From assembly GCF_024362695.1 (NCBI RefSeq), contig NC_065417.1, forward strand, positions 9,231,001 through 9,295,000: 64,000 nucleotides of DNA, written 5' to 3'. The DNA comes from Pectinophora gossypiella (lineage: Eukaryota; Arthropoda; Insecta; Lepidoptera; Gelechiidae). This document shows positions 44,744 to 56,849 of this stretch, one piece after another. How positions within the stretch are numbered: position 1 is the first letter of the stretch; each line of letters opens with the position of its first letter. A model generated the notes under the pieces. The model was given only the letters and a program-made list of their open reading frames with translations, had not been told where the DNA came from and did no database searches. A program made the position numbers and the translations under genes.

Positions 44744-44998
44744 GTTACTAATGAGGAAGTGTTAGTTAGAGTAAGGGAAAAGAGGCAAATATTGAGAGTT
44801 ATTGAGGACAGAAGAGGCAAAATTATTGGACACTTAATATGACACGATGATTTCTTAAAAATCATCATAGAAAGGAAGCTACAAGGAAAGAGAAGAAGAG
44901 AAAGACCAAGAAGAGCTTGCATGGAACAGATTCAAGAGAAGGTGAACGTAGTGTTTAGATATAAGGAAGTGAAAGAATTGGGCTTTGATAGACTATAG
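44744..44998 (+). pseudogene. LINE reverse-transcriptase polyprotein, C-terminal remnant
   Basis: The frame begins VTNEEVLVRVREKRQILRV, continues IEDRRGKIIGHL and HDDFLKIIIE, then GKRRRERPRRACMEQIQ, and ends KELGFDRL with TAG at 44996-44998. One in-frame TGA (44840-44842) interrupts it where arginine is usual in this domain, consistent with a CGA to TGA transition. The GHL.xHDD...RRxRPRR arrangement is that of LINE C-termini. It is related to but clearly diverged from 7172-7607. Upstream sequence to about 44690 is probably also LINE. Confidence 0.75.
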
Positions 44999-45317
44999 AC
45001 TGGACGGAGAATGCTACACCGACAAGAGCGTGGCTCTTAAATCAGTGATATGTGAAGGCATGCTCAGTTTTAGACATTACAGACAGACAGACAGCGATCC
45101 CATTCGGGACGAGCAGAGTCCCAAGTTGCTAGAAGACCCATACCCCAACTACTTGATACTTAGCAGCCACAGTTGGTATTGAATATTGTCCCGAAAGACC
45201 ATCCTGATCTTGAAGACCCGATTGAGCCATAGAAGCGCCCAATCATGTAGCGACCCTGCTTTCCTCTTTTAGCGGTTATTGCTATCGACCCACAAGTGTT
45301 GCTTGATTCTTGGGCTT

Positions 45318-45432
45318 TGATAGACGCCCTGAACTGAGATTCGCGCCTAACAGGGCACTCTCAGGCCTGATATCTTATTTTTTATTCCGGGTGAGAGCCC
45401 TCAGCGCTCCCCATTTGTCCGGTCAAGTAGTT
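45318..45432 (+). mobile_element. Family G retroposon, internal fragment
   Basis: GACGCCCTGAACTGAGATTC, GCGCCTAACAGGGCACTCTC, GGCCTGATATCTTATTTTTT and CCCTCAGCGCTCCCCATTTG, ending at GGTCAAGTAGTTCATC. Both the 5' start and the poly-A end are missing. Confidence 0.75.
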
Positions 45433-45821
45433 CATCTTTCAGAAAAAAAATCAGTTCATCTTATCAGGACGCTTTTCACCCGCCGTATTTTTTTCAGTGA
45501 GGTAACCTATGCCATTAATTATAAATGCGAAAGTAACTCTCAACGAGCCTACATATTAAATTTCACCGCCACTGTATGTCTGCAAACTGGCCAAAAGCAT
45601 TATTTTACAAGTATTATTGTAGTATTGGCGTGAAAGCAATGACGGACGTGGGTCGCGTCCGGCGGAATCGTCCGGCCGTCGCCGGACCCGGCTGTTCACA
45701 CGGACGATCGATGCAGACTGTTTGATTGTTAATTAACTGTCGGTGAAGTAGCCGTAGTAAAAGAGTGCATACCTACATGTATACTTGAGCTCACACAAGA
45801 CATACAGAATACCCATGCTTC

Positions 45822-45902
45822 ACCTAAGGTTTCTCTTAGTTCAACGTGATAGGTAGGGAACCATATTGCTGTCCATAATAGTCGAGCCAACTGTGTTAGT
45901 AT
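45822..45902 (-). mobile_element. Family C retroposon fragment
   Basis: TTCAACGTGATAGGTAGGGA, TGCTGTCCATAATAGTCGAG and CCAACTGTGTTAGTA match the 5' part of family C in reverse (compare 17905-17965 and 56725-56800). Confidence 0.6.
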
Positions 45903-46176
45903 TATAATGATCAAAATATACCTATAGCTTATGTTGTGGCATATATAAACATAACATAACAATTCACGAGATATTTAAATATAGAATATCTTATAGACTT
46001 CCAAATAAGATCAAATATTCAAGATTAATAGTGAAAGATACTTTGTCAATAGGAATCCATTGAACAAATATTTGGAGCTTTCAATACATTTTGACACGGG
46101 TCACTCCAATGAGACGGGGTCCGGCGACAGACGGACGTTTTCCGGAAACCTGTGGCCCACTGTCTATGTTTGATTT

Positions 46177-46181
<5 letters not shown>

Positions 46182-46235
<54 letters not shown>

Positions 46236-46491
46236 ACGTGACTTATTGTAGATTTGCCGCAGATGGCATTAACTACTTGGCCGGACAAATGGGGAGCGCT
46301 GAAGGCTCTCACCCGGTACAACGTTTAAGACAACAGGCCTGAGGGTGCCCAGTTGGGCGCGAACCTCGGCTCAGGGCGTCGTCTGAGAGGAAAAATATTT
46401 GAAAGAATTAATCGACCCTAGTGGGTCGATAGCGATAAGCGCTGAATGAGGGAAATCGTCGACCACGCCGGCGGGGTCGGTATCGGGGAAT
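46182..46491 (-). mobile_element. Family G retroposon, full length and youngest copy
   Basis: Complete 310-bp element ending in a 54-base homopolymer (poly-T on plus, 46181-46234). An 11-bp target duplication TGATTTTGATT lies at both ends (from 46171, merging with the T run, and 46492-46502). Blocks in order are GACGTGACTTATTGTAGATT, TTGGCCGGACAAATGGGGAG, GGCGCGAACCTCGGCTCAGG, GAAAGAATTAATCGACCCTA and GCCGGCGGGGTCGGTATCGG. The long pure tail and intact duplication mark it as very recent. The ORFs with poly-lysine or poly-phenylalanine are artefacts. Confidence 0.95.
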
Positions 46492-46775
46492 GATTTTGAT
46501 TACAAACACGATATTATTGCAGGAAAGAAGACTTAACTGTATCTATAGGTATGTCGACATACCAATGAAATGATTAATCAATAAGAAAACAAATTAAAAT
46601 ATACGTGATTTCAATTTCATGAGAACTAATTTAATATGCTTACTTAGTTCATCAAAAAGATTAAATGTATAATGTAAATATTTTATATAGACAATCAATT
46701 TCGCAGTAAAGCAGATGTATAAAATAAATTAATAATTATAATTACATTTTTTTACATTTCCGTCATCTTATGGTT

Positions 46776-46893
46776 GTCTGGAAGAAATCGCTTTAAGCGA
46801 TAAGGCTGCCATTTGCCATGTACCTAGTTAAGAGTCTTTTTGTAATTATTTCTTTTACTTTGGTGCAATAAAGTATATTTGTATTTTGTATAA
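46776..46893 (+). mobile_element. LINE 3' UTR, longest copy
   Basis: TCTGGAAGAAATCGCTTTAA, GCGATAAGGCTGCCATTTG, a T-rich spacer, then TTTGGTGCAATAAAGTATAT and TTGTATTTTGTAT. It unites the two modules seen separately at 24298-24351 and 1460-1497/9846-9893, and so defines the 3' UTR of one LINE family. The coding region is absent. Confidence 0.75.
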
Positions 46894-46999
46894 TTTTCGT
46901 ACAACTCAAAGAATAGTTTAAGATTATTAAACAAAAAATATACACGCATAAAATAGCAAAAATATAAAAACAAACAAAATCGCTAACAAAACAACAACA

Positions 47000-49900
47000 G
47001 AATACCCACTTCACCCCCACACTTACACACCACGATAGACACACAAATGCCCACAGAAACACTTGCAGGTCTATTCTACAACCGACAGGTGGGGTGCACT
47101 TATCTCACTCGATCTAGTGACCACTTCACGCGCCTTTTTGACACTTGACCACTGTTTCTGTCCACCGGAATAGTGATATTTTCCACTGATATACACGGAT
47201 AAAAATTTTAACACGTGTTTCTTGCTTTAATGAACGATTTGGACGTCTATTACGACTTGACGGCGTTTTACTTAATGTTGATGGATAGGCCGCCCTGATA
47301 CGTATCTTTTAGATGCCGAATAGATAATTACGTTGGAATGAGTTATTGGAGTATATTCCTAATCAAATATATTTGTATATCTAAAAATTAACTATTATGA
47401 TTATTCAACTATCACAAGATCATAAAGCTTTGTTCCTAAATAAGACAATAATCATAAATAATAAAAGAAGTAAAATTAAAAAAAAAACATTTTTATCGTA
47501 AAATGTTTAGAGCCACTGATCATTCTACTACATAATATGAAACAGTAAGTTATAAATACAATCTCATAAAGTACTTATAACAATAGTATATATAACAATT
47601 AAATAAAATTCCAAAAACGAGCTGCTAATGTCCAAAATTGTATTTTTTACTCTGTACCAATTTAAAAAAAAAAACTTTCTAGGGCTCCTTGTATAATACG
47701 ACCATATTTAAGACCATGTTAGTTAAACATAAACTAAGTCCCTGTATCATAAAGTACACTTGACAATGGCCAGTAAACAATTAAATAAAGTGGTTCATAC
47801 GATCTGCTAATGTCTTATTTATGGGTTTTGGGTGTCTGACATAGTTTTCACATGCTTATCCCGGCTACCTGGTAACGGATGTGTGTTTCTTTACAGAGAC
47901 CATAGATCTAAGAATGGTTAGACACAACGTTCGCTTAGATATACATAGGGTTAAACCACATAAAAGTTATAAAAACTCTATTAATATTACTTAATCTCTG
48001 GCAGATATAAATGCATTTTTAATAATGATAATTGTGAAATAGATCTTATACCTAATAATAATAATTAAATGTAGGTTATATACCTATACAAATATATCAG
48101 CTATAAAGTAATGTGCATTTCTAAAATTAATAGAAATATTAAATAAATAATGTGTAACATTACATAAGCCAATTTTATTTTAAAACTTACCACGACAGTC
48201 ACTTGGCAGTTTCACGTATATTATTAAAAATAATAATAATAATAGAAAAGTTTATTTAGGTAAAACCTACGACACACATAAAATATACATTTACAACATT
48301 AAAATATGCACACATAACGCCATCACATTTCGCTACCTCTAAACATTTAAAGGTCTGCACCCAGCTGATTCTACACGGTTTCCAGTCGAGTAGTTTGTAT
48401 CGGTGAGATTTTAATACACATTTAGATAGCCATTTAACCCGTACATCAACTATGTCGAAGGTACTTTTTTACGGGGCCATATAACATGTTAGAAATGGTT
48501 ATTTTATGGTACCCCTCTCGGTAAGGGAGCGCTCAGATTCTTGTCATAACATTTTGAATTCTCGATACGTCATCTTGGTGCGAGTGTAAAATGATAAGCA
48601 GCTCACTTATCGTAGAGAGTTATAAAGTTTAACGCGGATTTTATGTTTTATCTCTTTTAATGTCAATGTTATTTACTTGTAGGCGTACGATGTGAATAAA
48701 AGGTTTATCTGACTTTATACTGTGTTCTATTGCTGATTCTATTGTTTTAACTATTAAAATAATGCCATCATATGCTTCAATATATACGTGAATATTTCAC
48801 TTTACTTGAAACTTTTCTAACAGTAACATATTATGGTTCATCATTAACAATATAAGTATTTTTGTTTTCTTCACATTTGTCGTCATTTATTACGAATTGT
48901 AGCGTTGACAGCGACTCTCCGGACGGCGATTCCCTCTACGGCTAGTCTGTTTACGGCGAGTGGCTTGACGTCGCGCGATTTTTTTTTTGTATAGACTAAA
49001 AAAAACAAAAAAAAAACTGAAAATCAGCATTTCATCAATTCGGAATTGTTTTTTTATGAATTATTATAAGGTATATCAAAGTACCTTAAAATGCATCAGC
49101 TGCAATTAAAATAACCTCCACAAAAGTAAACACATTTATTTATAACTCGACAAGAAGTAATAAAACAGTTATCCACACATAAGTAGTGTAAATAAAAACC
49201 ATTAATATTCTTATAGAAATATCAACCAACAACTGTTACGGAACATTATTTTCAAGAAGTCAACCAAATTGTAATTTTTCAACCATCTACCGCAAGTTAT
49301 TTACTTTTCGGTTTATTCCTTTATATATTCCGACCCTAAAATAAATAGTCGGGATTAAAAATATATTGTTCTCAGATACAGGGGGCAAAGAAAATAATAT
49401 AAATATATCACTTTACAATATGAAAGCAAAGTTTGTAGCTCTTTTGTGGTACCAATCAATGGTAACAAAGTTCTTTTGTTGTGCAGCGGTTCTCAAAGCT
49501 TATTGATAGTATTTAAAATTAAAAGATTGTTTTTAACTAGAAAATACTAAGTAAGTAAATGTTAAAACGGATAATAAATATATTGTATTGAAATTAATAA
49601 GTATTAAATTGCCCAAGGGCAAATGTTTTAATAAGGTTTTAATTGAAAATAATATGATTGAATGATACAAACTTTTAATAAATGAATTTTAGTTTTGCCG
49701 TTAGGTTTAAATAAAGTGACGTCGCGAATGTATCTATTTATTTATTAATGGATCACTTACTGCTATGCACATAATGTATACGTATTTAATTACTTACTTT
49801 TAAAACACATGTTAAGTAATAAAATCTCATTCATACCATTATCATTACTTTTCTCAATCTATAGATATAAATATTAAGCCATTTTTAGTGCAAACTTTGA

Positions 49901-52790
49901 GAAGCGCAGTCGGCAAAGAAACGCGGACCGACTTAATCCTTGCGAAATCTTCACGCTTACCGATCACGGCTCAAAACAATTTCTGGCTTATTAAAGTCGG
50001 CCCATGTATACATGTCATGTCAACCTGGCCGTTACTACTCATGGGGTATCTTTGGTAGCACTGTTGGTATAGTAAGGATGGAATTTTGCCAAGATTGATT
50101 GAGATCTGAGGGCACGGCAGTGCCGCCGCCAAGTCGAGCAAAAACAACGGCACGCCGTACCATCCTTTTTTTGAAGACATTCTTGGCTTTTTTAATCCTA
50201 TGTAATTCAATGGATGAAGTAAGAAGCTTGAATTTTAAATAACGACCGAGCATGATATAACCAAAATGTATTCCAAATGACACTCAATTTAAACTATTAA
50301 TTGTATTTATATACGAAGTAAAAATAATAACCCTGGTGTTAAACAGTATTATTTATTGTATTGGCTGTATTAAGTGGGCTGGTATCACTCTCGGAAACAA
50401 ATTTTCTAAACAGATATCTTAATGTTACCAAGATTGACCAAGTTTAGTGTTGAGCAAGAGTGACTACAAGGTGTTTTCTAAAAACTCGTACTCTGCTTTA
50501 GTGTGAATGTAAGTAGGTACATTGTATTTATGAAAAACATGCTACGTAAAAATAGAACATTAAAATAAATTCCAATTTCAAATAAACAGGGTGACGTACT
50601 TAAGTACACAATAAAAAAGAAAGTTATAATAACAACTTTAGAAACACAACTTTAAAATTAAACAGTGTGAAAGTTGCCGTGAAAGCCAAAAAACTAAGGG
50701 TGCGACACATTGCAGCCGATAATTAAGGCGTATTCAGACTGATCGGAAACTGTAGCGCAAAAAATACTAACTATAATAGAAATCCGGACTAGACCGGATC
50801 TCTTTTGTATGCAATTATTATAAGTTTCTTGAGAATCGAACCCCTTCCGATCGATCGGTTGATTTAATAACATGGTTGGAGTCATTGCTTAGTTCAGGTG
50901 TAAGCGTGTAATATGACGCATCGTTAGAATCAGGTCAGGAACTAAAAGAAAATACTTCATTTGGTTTATAAAGGACAGAATAAATATAACTTCGTCCTTT
51001 AAGTTCACTAAAAAAAACAGCCTGCTAAAATTATTTTAGACATAAGCACAAATAATTAAAGCAAATAATTGATTGCATAAGCGCAAATGATTTTAGACAT
51101 AAATGATTATAGGCTTTCTAGACAACATACCTACTCCACAAGTCACATCATTATGGCTAGAGCGATGTAAGCATAAACCTAATTTAGTATCTTTAATCAT
51201 TTTTTCTTTCTTATATACATGTATTTTAATTTATATACTTTGTCTACTCAGTTAAAGAAAAAACAACACGGTATTTTACACCGAATCAAAAATAAATTAT
51301 ACAACTGACAATCAAAATAAATTAAAAATCATAAGTAAAGTTTCAAATAGTGTTCCAATCATTATGTTCATCTTTAATTTTAAGAACTCGCTATTTTCGT
51401 AACGGTATCGGATTAAAAAGGTTTTTTAAAAGTGATTTCTGAACAATATAAAAAATAATCGACCTTAAAATCTTGCAACAAAAAAACTGTTACAATTAGA
51501 CAGTTTTTGTTCCTTAGACTTTAATAAAAAAAAAACTTTTAAGTGACAAAAATAAGGGATACAATGAATGTCAGGTTAGGGTTGGCGATCGTTTTTTATT
51601 TTTATTTTATTCTCCCTATCGGAGTGTTAGGTGACGTGATCGCAATTTTTGACAAGTCCTTTGTGTTTTTTTTTTATTAGCAAAATCCCCGTAGGATCGT
51701 CTTGCATAAATTAACGCTAGGGTATTAGAGCGGAATGTGAATGAATATGTATTGCAATTTCTCATAAATATTTTTGAAAGGTATTTTTAGAAATTATCTA
51801 TTTTTGAGTTAGTATTATTAGGCCGAAAATATTTACCCGACGTTTCCGAATAATATCACGCAATTCATGCAAACAGAAAGACATTTTTTGAAAATCTTCT
51901 ACTAATACAAGTTTTTCTACTTATAAAAAGTTGATTTTATATTTAATAAACATTGGAATGTTATTATTTATATTCTTAATTGTAAAGTACTAGACTTTCT
52001 GTGCAATCTTCCCCCAGAAATCTTTTCAATATTAATCCCCCCTATGTCTAAGTCTGAGTGGACAAATTTACGAGACTCATTACCAATAAATCATTTACTA
52101 CGGTGACATTTTAAATACATTTTTATAAGCGAACCTCATGTCGAGTTCAAGGCGAAATTTATAAGTAATTTGCGAATAAATCTCTCTCAGGTTGGGGGAC
52201 GTTTTTTGCTATCTGTCTTGTGAACAGTGTAAGGAACCTATTAATGTCGTGTACCGATAATTGTCACACATATTTTAAATTTCTGCCCTCAATAGATAAA
52301 ATGCTCTTTGTATAATAATATTCAATAAATCGAAAAATAGGGTAGTTCTTTTATTTTTAAGAAATACAATGAGGAGAAATTTTTGAAAAAGTTGCAGATT
52401 TGGACGAGTTTTGTGTATCATGGGAACTTTTAATAAATAAAGATGTTTCTTTTGTTGCAGAAGGTGAGTGTCTTATAGAAATAACAATGGGACTTAATCA
52501 GCAATAGACGTGTAAGTATTGTTATTAAGACAGTAAGACCACAATATAAATGCTGTTCTCATAGAATTAAAAATATACCTATAGGTAGAGCTTTCAATTG
52601 AAGTTTACCAGTATTAATTTATTTACCGTGTTCTTCATTTGGTTACAACATAATGATTTTATGCTTAGTCATTATTTTAAATTCAATATTTACTTAGAAG
52701 TACTCACCTTCAAAGCCAAGACTATCTTTCTGCAAGTAAAATTTCAATTTTGTCTCATTCTTTATATATTGAGTGAGCCACTCTGCACTC
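47000..52790. other. Very A+T-rich unassigned stretch
   Basis: No recognised repeat family and no supportable exon. A short GC-balanced patch at 48900-48980 (GACAGCGACTCTCCGGACGG) stands out. Opposing ORFs near 49971-50283 overlap in different frames and are not credible. Confidence 0.45.
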
Positions 52791-52796
52791 CCTGTA

Positions 52797-53108
52797 CTAT
52801 ATACATAAACAGCCTATATATGTCCCACTGCTGGGCACAGGCCTCCCCTCAATCGACCGGAGGGGGTATGGAGCATACTTCACCACGCGGCTCCAATGCG
52901 GGTTGGTGGAGGTGTTTTTACGGCTAATAGCCGGGACCAACGTTAAGCCTAACGTGCTCTCCGAAGCATGGAATCATCTCAGGTGATTTAAGCCTTACCA
53001 AACAAAGGACAGTCTCACAAAGTGATTTCGACAATGTCCCCATCGGAAATCGAGCCCGAATCGAACTCGTGAGCCTAACGCTCTAACCACTAGACCACGG
53101 AGGCTGTT
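52797..53108 (-). mobile_element. tRNA-derived SINE, family A, near full length
   Basis: The order of blocks matches 1521-1848: ATACATAAACAGCCTATATA, CCCACTGCTGGGCACAGGCC, GGGGGTATGGAGCATACTTC, TAGCCGGGACCAACG, AGTCTCACAAAGTGATTTCG and the tRNA-like head ending TAGACCACGGAGGCTGTT. The B box is altered by an insertion (GAGCCCGAATCGAACTCGTG). A 109-codon ORF crossing its left edge is not a gene. Confidence 0.85.
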
Positions 53109-53150
53109 TGACTTCGACTTAACATAAATATATTGACGTAATATTATATA

Positions 53151-53838
53151 CAGGGTGGCCCAGAAGTTCAGGTTCAAAATGAAAAATTAGATAGAGGGGC
53201 TCATTAGCTACCAGAAACACCCCCATGTATGTTCAGCAATTATTTACGGTTTAGGAGATATGACCCATTTTGTACCTTTTTCTAGATTTTCTGCCTTACT
53301 TGAGAAATAATCATTTTGTCGCTATCCCTTTCTTAATAATTATTTTATTTTACTTCACAACTATGCCTAAAGCTGTGTACCGCTCAATCAAAGATAAATC
53401 AAAGTCAAATCAACTATAAAAAAAAAAGTTATCAGAAGTCAAAGTGAGAATTCGACCAAAATTGTTACAGTTGTTAAAACTTCGCCGAAGAATAATAAAC
53501 ACATGAGATTGTCATGGACCCTGACAGTATTTCTAAAAACTGCTCCATTTAATAGGCTTTTAGAAACATCCAAAAAAAGTACCCTTAATACGGGCAAAAA
53601 ACTAAGTAATTAGCCCTCAAAGATTACAAGACAGACAGATTTGAAGGAAAATTTGACATTCTCATACAATGTAGCTGCTTCTTTCTAACGTTGTTAAAGG
53701 TGCTAAGAAAAAGGTACAAAATGGGTCATATCTCCTAAACCGTAAATAATTGCTGAACATACATGGGGGTGTTTCTGGTAGCTAATGAGCCCCTCTATCT
53801 AATTTTTCATTTTGAACCTGAACTTCTGGGCCACCCTG
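53151..53838. mobile_element. 688-bp MITE with perfect 133-bp inverted repeats, family K
   Basis: The arms 53151-53283 and 53706-53838 are exact reverse complements over all 133 bases. They begin CAGGGTGGCCCAGAAGTTCA. TATA stands on both sides (53147-53150 and 53839-53842), so a TA or TATA target duplication is likely. The 422-bp interior has no credible ORF, so the element is nonautonomous. The CAGGGTG...CACCCTG ends resemble those of TA-targeting DNA transposons, but the superfamily is not settled. Complete identity of such long arms implies recent insertion or arm correction. Confidence 0.9.
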
Positions 53839-54212
53839 TATAGATAGTAGCCTGCCATAAAACACACGCAACATATTAACCCAACATTATTATAAAAATA
53901 GGTACTTACCCGTAACAAAAGCGTAGTAACAGGAAACAGAATTGTTTTACACGATCACACAAATGATGGGTATAAAATATAAATAAAGGCAGGTTCACAA
54001 TCGCGATCGAGCGTGGCGATCGCATCCGTGGCTTTGTAGCACCTAAAACAATGTGTAACGGGCACATATTGTGTTTAGACGGTTCAATGGTCGAAGTATC
54101 TACACCTATTTTGGTTTTAGTGACACACTCTTAATAGAGCATTGAGTTGAGAGATTTTATCCTATATTATGACGCAGGAATGAAGATTTAGCACCCAACA
54201 AAAAGTACGTAG

Positions 54213-54415
54213 ATCATCATCATCTACCTAGCATTGTCCCGTTTTTCACAGGATCCGGTTACCTAACCTGGAAATTTGACAGGACCGGTTTTTTTATAGA
54301 AGCGACTGCCTGGTTGACCTTCCAACCCGCGAAGGGAAAACCAACCCAATACAGGTTAGGTCACATACCTCCGAAAATGCATTTCTCGGAAATATGGGTT
54401 CGCGAAACGTACTTA
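54213..54415 (-). mobile_element. SINE family D, 3' two-thirds
   Basis: ATCATCATCTACCTAGCATT, TCCCGTTTTTCACAGGATCC, GGAAATTTGACAGGACCGGT, AGAAGCGACTGCCTGGTTGA, AACCCGCGAAGGGAAAACCA and GGTCACATACCTCCGAAAAT, on the minus strand. This copy preserves the GTATTGGGTTGGTTTTCCC segment missing at 14105-14130. Confidence 0.85.
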
Positions 54416-54419
54416 GATA

Positions 54420-56190
54420 TAATGTAGTAATTTAATTACTATAAGTTTATTTTCCACCTATATACTGTACCATTGCTTTCATTTAAAATGTCCACTGTAT
54501 AATTTAATGAAAGTGCCGACTGACAAAACGAAATTGCACAGGCGTAGCTACAGAACATGTCGAGACGTACAAAATCATTGCAATTTTTCCATCAAACAGC
54601 TCTCCCTTTTAATATCGTTGACGGCTCTAAAGAGATATTCAAGGAATACAAAACTTAAATTAGATGTCATTCGAACAAGTCCATTTAAAACGAACAGTGA
54701 TTATATTAACAAGCGGCGCGTCACACGAAGCGGAAAACTTAAGCGAACCGCCCGCCTCACTTCCCTTAGAAATCGTCTCTACTTACGCAATCACAATGCG
54801 TAATGACTATCGTTAGTAGCCGGGTTTGTACACGGTAATTGACATTATTTTCCAATTTCTCTACGATTTTTTCCATCGTAATGAAATCGCGCCAAGTCAT
54901 GTTCAGTCGCCTGTGCACCGATTACGCGCTCGCGGATTTTACGCAACTACCTCCGATTAGGTTTTCTAAGAAACGCTTATCTTATTCCCGTTTTATTGCC
55001 GCAGTGTCTATAAATCTGTATAAAGTTAAAATAACTTATTAGAAATAATGATTTACGAGCTAAATACTTAATTAGTTGCGTAATATTAAAATTATGCAAA
55101 GTTTGTAATTATTCTCACAGTTAATTTTCCGTCGTTAATCGAAAATACATTATAAATTCTAGTAATTTACGGCTATTTAAAGTTCAAAATTTACATGTTT
55201 ACGAGGTTGCAATCGTAACAAATAATAAACAAGAAAGTAATATAATATTTTTGTGTCGTAAAATTAGAGCAGGTAGTTTGGAAGTGTCGGCTGAACTTAA
55301 AAATTACGAACAGTTTGTAAGTAGACCAGTGGCCTATGAGCCTTACTGATGTGATACAGTTACACAAAAGTACTAGTGAAGCATTTTTGTTGTGACGTCA
55401 TCAAAATCAAACCCGGCAGTTTTGAGGTAGGTATTTGAAAATGAAAGTTACAAGTAGTTTATCACAAGGGTGAAATTTGTTCATGAACCAAAACTACTCG
55501 TAATCGGGCCCGTTTTCGATAAAGAACTTAAAGATTAAAACTGATAATTAAAGATTTTTTTTACTTATTAATGATTCTACTTATAGTATATAGTAATAAT
55601 TGTGACTGTCATTTTACATGCATACACTTAAGCATAAAATAATACCTGAATAATAAAAATCTGAAACGAACAAAATAATTTACAAAATTAAAATTTTCTC
55701 AGAGTCAGATTTTGATGCACTTTTGCATAAGAGTATATTAGAGATTCCACGAAAACCATGACAGTATCTGTAGACCGCTTTCCATAGAATAAAGCCCTGT
55801 CTCCGTTCAGAGACGTTATTCAGGATATGAGTCACATCGATTTTCCACATACGAAGACGGAGGCTGGTACCTAATATCCGTGCAATCTATCACCTCCTAC
55901 CAACGAATGCGGCAGTTAGCGCTCTCTACATATAATTTAAAGCCATTAAAGACATCTGCAGACCCCAAGCAATGAGCTCCGCTTACTTGGGATGCGTAAC
56001 GTCCCTTTGGTGGCCTTTTTTGTGTTTCTACGAACGTGTGGGGGTGACTTTTTCAAGCAAGGGGTGAACGCGTGGGGTGGTGTAGGGCTGCCTTAGGGCA
56101 CGATTTTTCCGGACATCACTCAAAATTTTAAGGTTTTTACAGCTTTAGAAATTATTTTTTTATCATATTGATGCATAGTTTCATACTAAG
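54420..56190. other. Unassigned stretch with a basic ORF
   Basis: No recognised repeats. ORF 54507-54803 (98 codons) encodes a very basic sequence rich in R, K, S and T without a known domain; a nearby ORF (54839-55042) is in sequence that looks noncoding. The block around 54850-55000 has balanced composition and could be a conserved noncoding element. Confidence 0.35.
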
Positions 56191-56195
56191 CATGC

Positions 56196-56289
56196 TCAAA
56201 TCAAATCAAATACTTATACTTTATTGCACACAAACATTTAGCAACCGTACAGATGGGTGGCCTTATTGCTCTGAAGCAATTTCTTCCAA
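56196..56289 (-). mobile_element. LINE 3' UTR
   Basis: CTCAAATCAAATCAAATACT, TATACTTTATTGCAC, then AACATTTAGCAACCGTACAG, GGTGGCCTTATTGCTCTGAA and GCAATTTCTTCC. It has the same two-module layout as 46776-46893 in reverse, with a TTTGA-type tandem tail. Confidence 0.7.
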
Positions 56290-56297
56290 TCCACTTT

Positions 56298-56533
56298 TTT
56301 GTGATCCCTAGTTTGGTTAGGAGATTACAGTCTGATCGCCTGATTGTCCGAAAGTAAGATGATCCGTGCTTCGGAAGGCACGTTAATCCGTTGGTCCCGG
56401 TTACTACTTACAAATGTCAGTTAGTAGTCGTTACATGTGACATGTCAGGGGCATTTGGCGGCTCAATAGTACCTTGACATATGGGTTGATGGGGTTGGTA
56501 AACTACATCACAACCCACACGATAGAAGAAGAG
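56298..56533 (+). mobile_element. SINE family B lacking its head
   Basis: TTGTGATCCCTAGTTTGGTT, GATTGTCCGAAAGTAAGATG, CGTGCTTCGGAAGGCACGTT, CGTTGGTCCCGGTTACTACT, ATGTCAGGGGCATTTGGCGG and CAACCCACACGATAGAAGAA. It begins directly after the LINE 3' UTR at 56196-56289, giving a compact double insertion. Confidence 0.85.
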
Positions 56534-56633
56534 ATGAGGCAAAAGCAAGGCTTCAGAATTTTATCTGCTACTTCATTCCTCATTGCTTACTAGAAGACGT
56601 ATGGCTCATTATTTTATGTTCTCTGGATACTTA

Positions 56634-56842
56634 CATAATGACTACATCCCAATGGGGGTAGACCTTTGAACCTCTGTACATCCATCGCAAGATCTCCCCA
56701 CACCTAACCGCGCTTTCTGTTAGACCAACGTGATAGGTGGTGATCCGTATCGCTATCTATAATGTACGAGCCAAGAGTGTTAGTGAAAATGCACTTAAGG
56801 TAAATTAATAACTCACTATTGCACGTCCGGTACCGAGGTTCT
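56634..56842 (-). mobile_element. Family C retroposon, longest copy
   Basis: CATCCCAATGGGGGTAGACC, CATCCATCGCAAGATC, CGCTTTCTGTTAGACCAACG, TGATAGGTGGTGATCCGTAT, GAGCCAAGAGTGTTAGTGAA and TAACTCACTATTGCACGTCC. It spans the region covered by all other C fragments and defines about 200 bp of the family. Confidence 0.7.
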
Positions 56843-56849
56843 AAATACT

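Noticed and set aside
46046..46342. ORFs with poly-lysine or poly-phenylalanine
   Set aside because: They are translations of the 54-base homopolymer of a family G retroposon.
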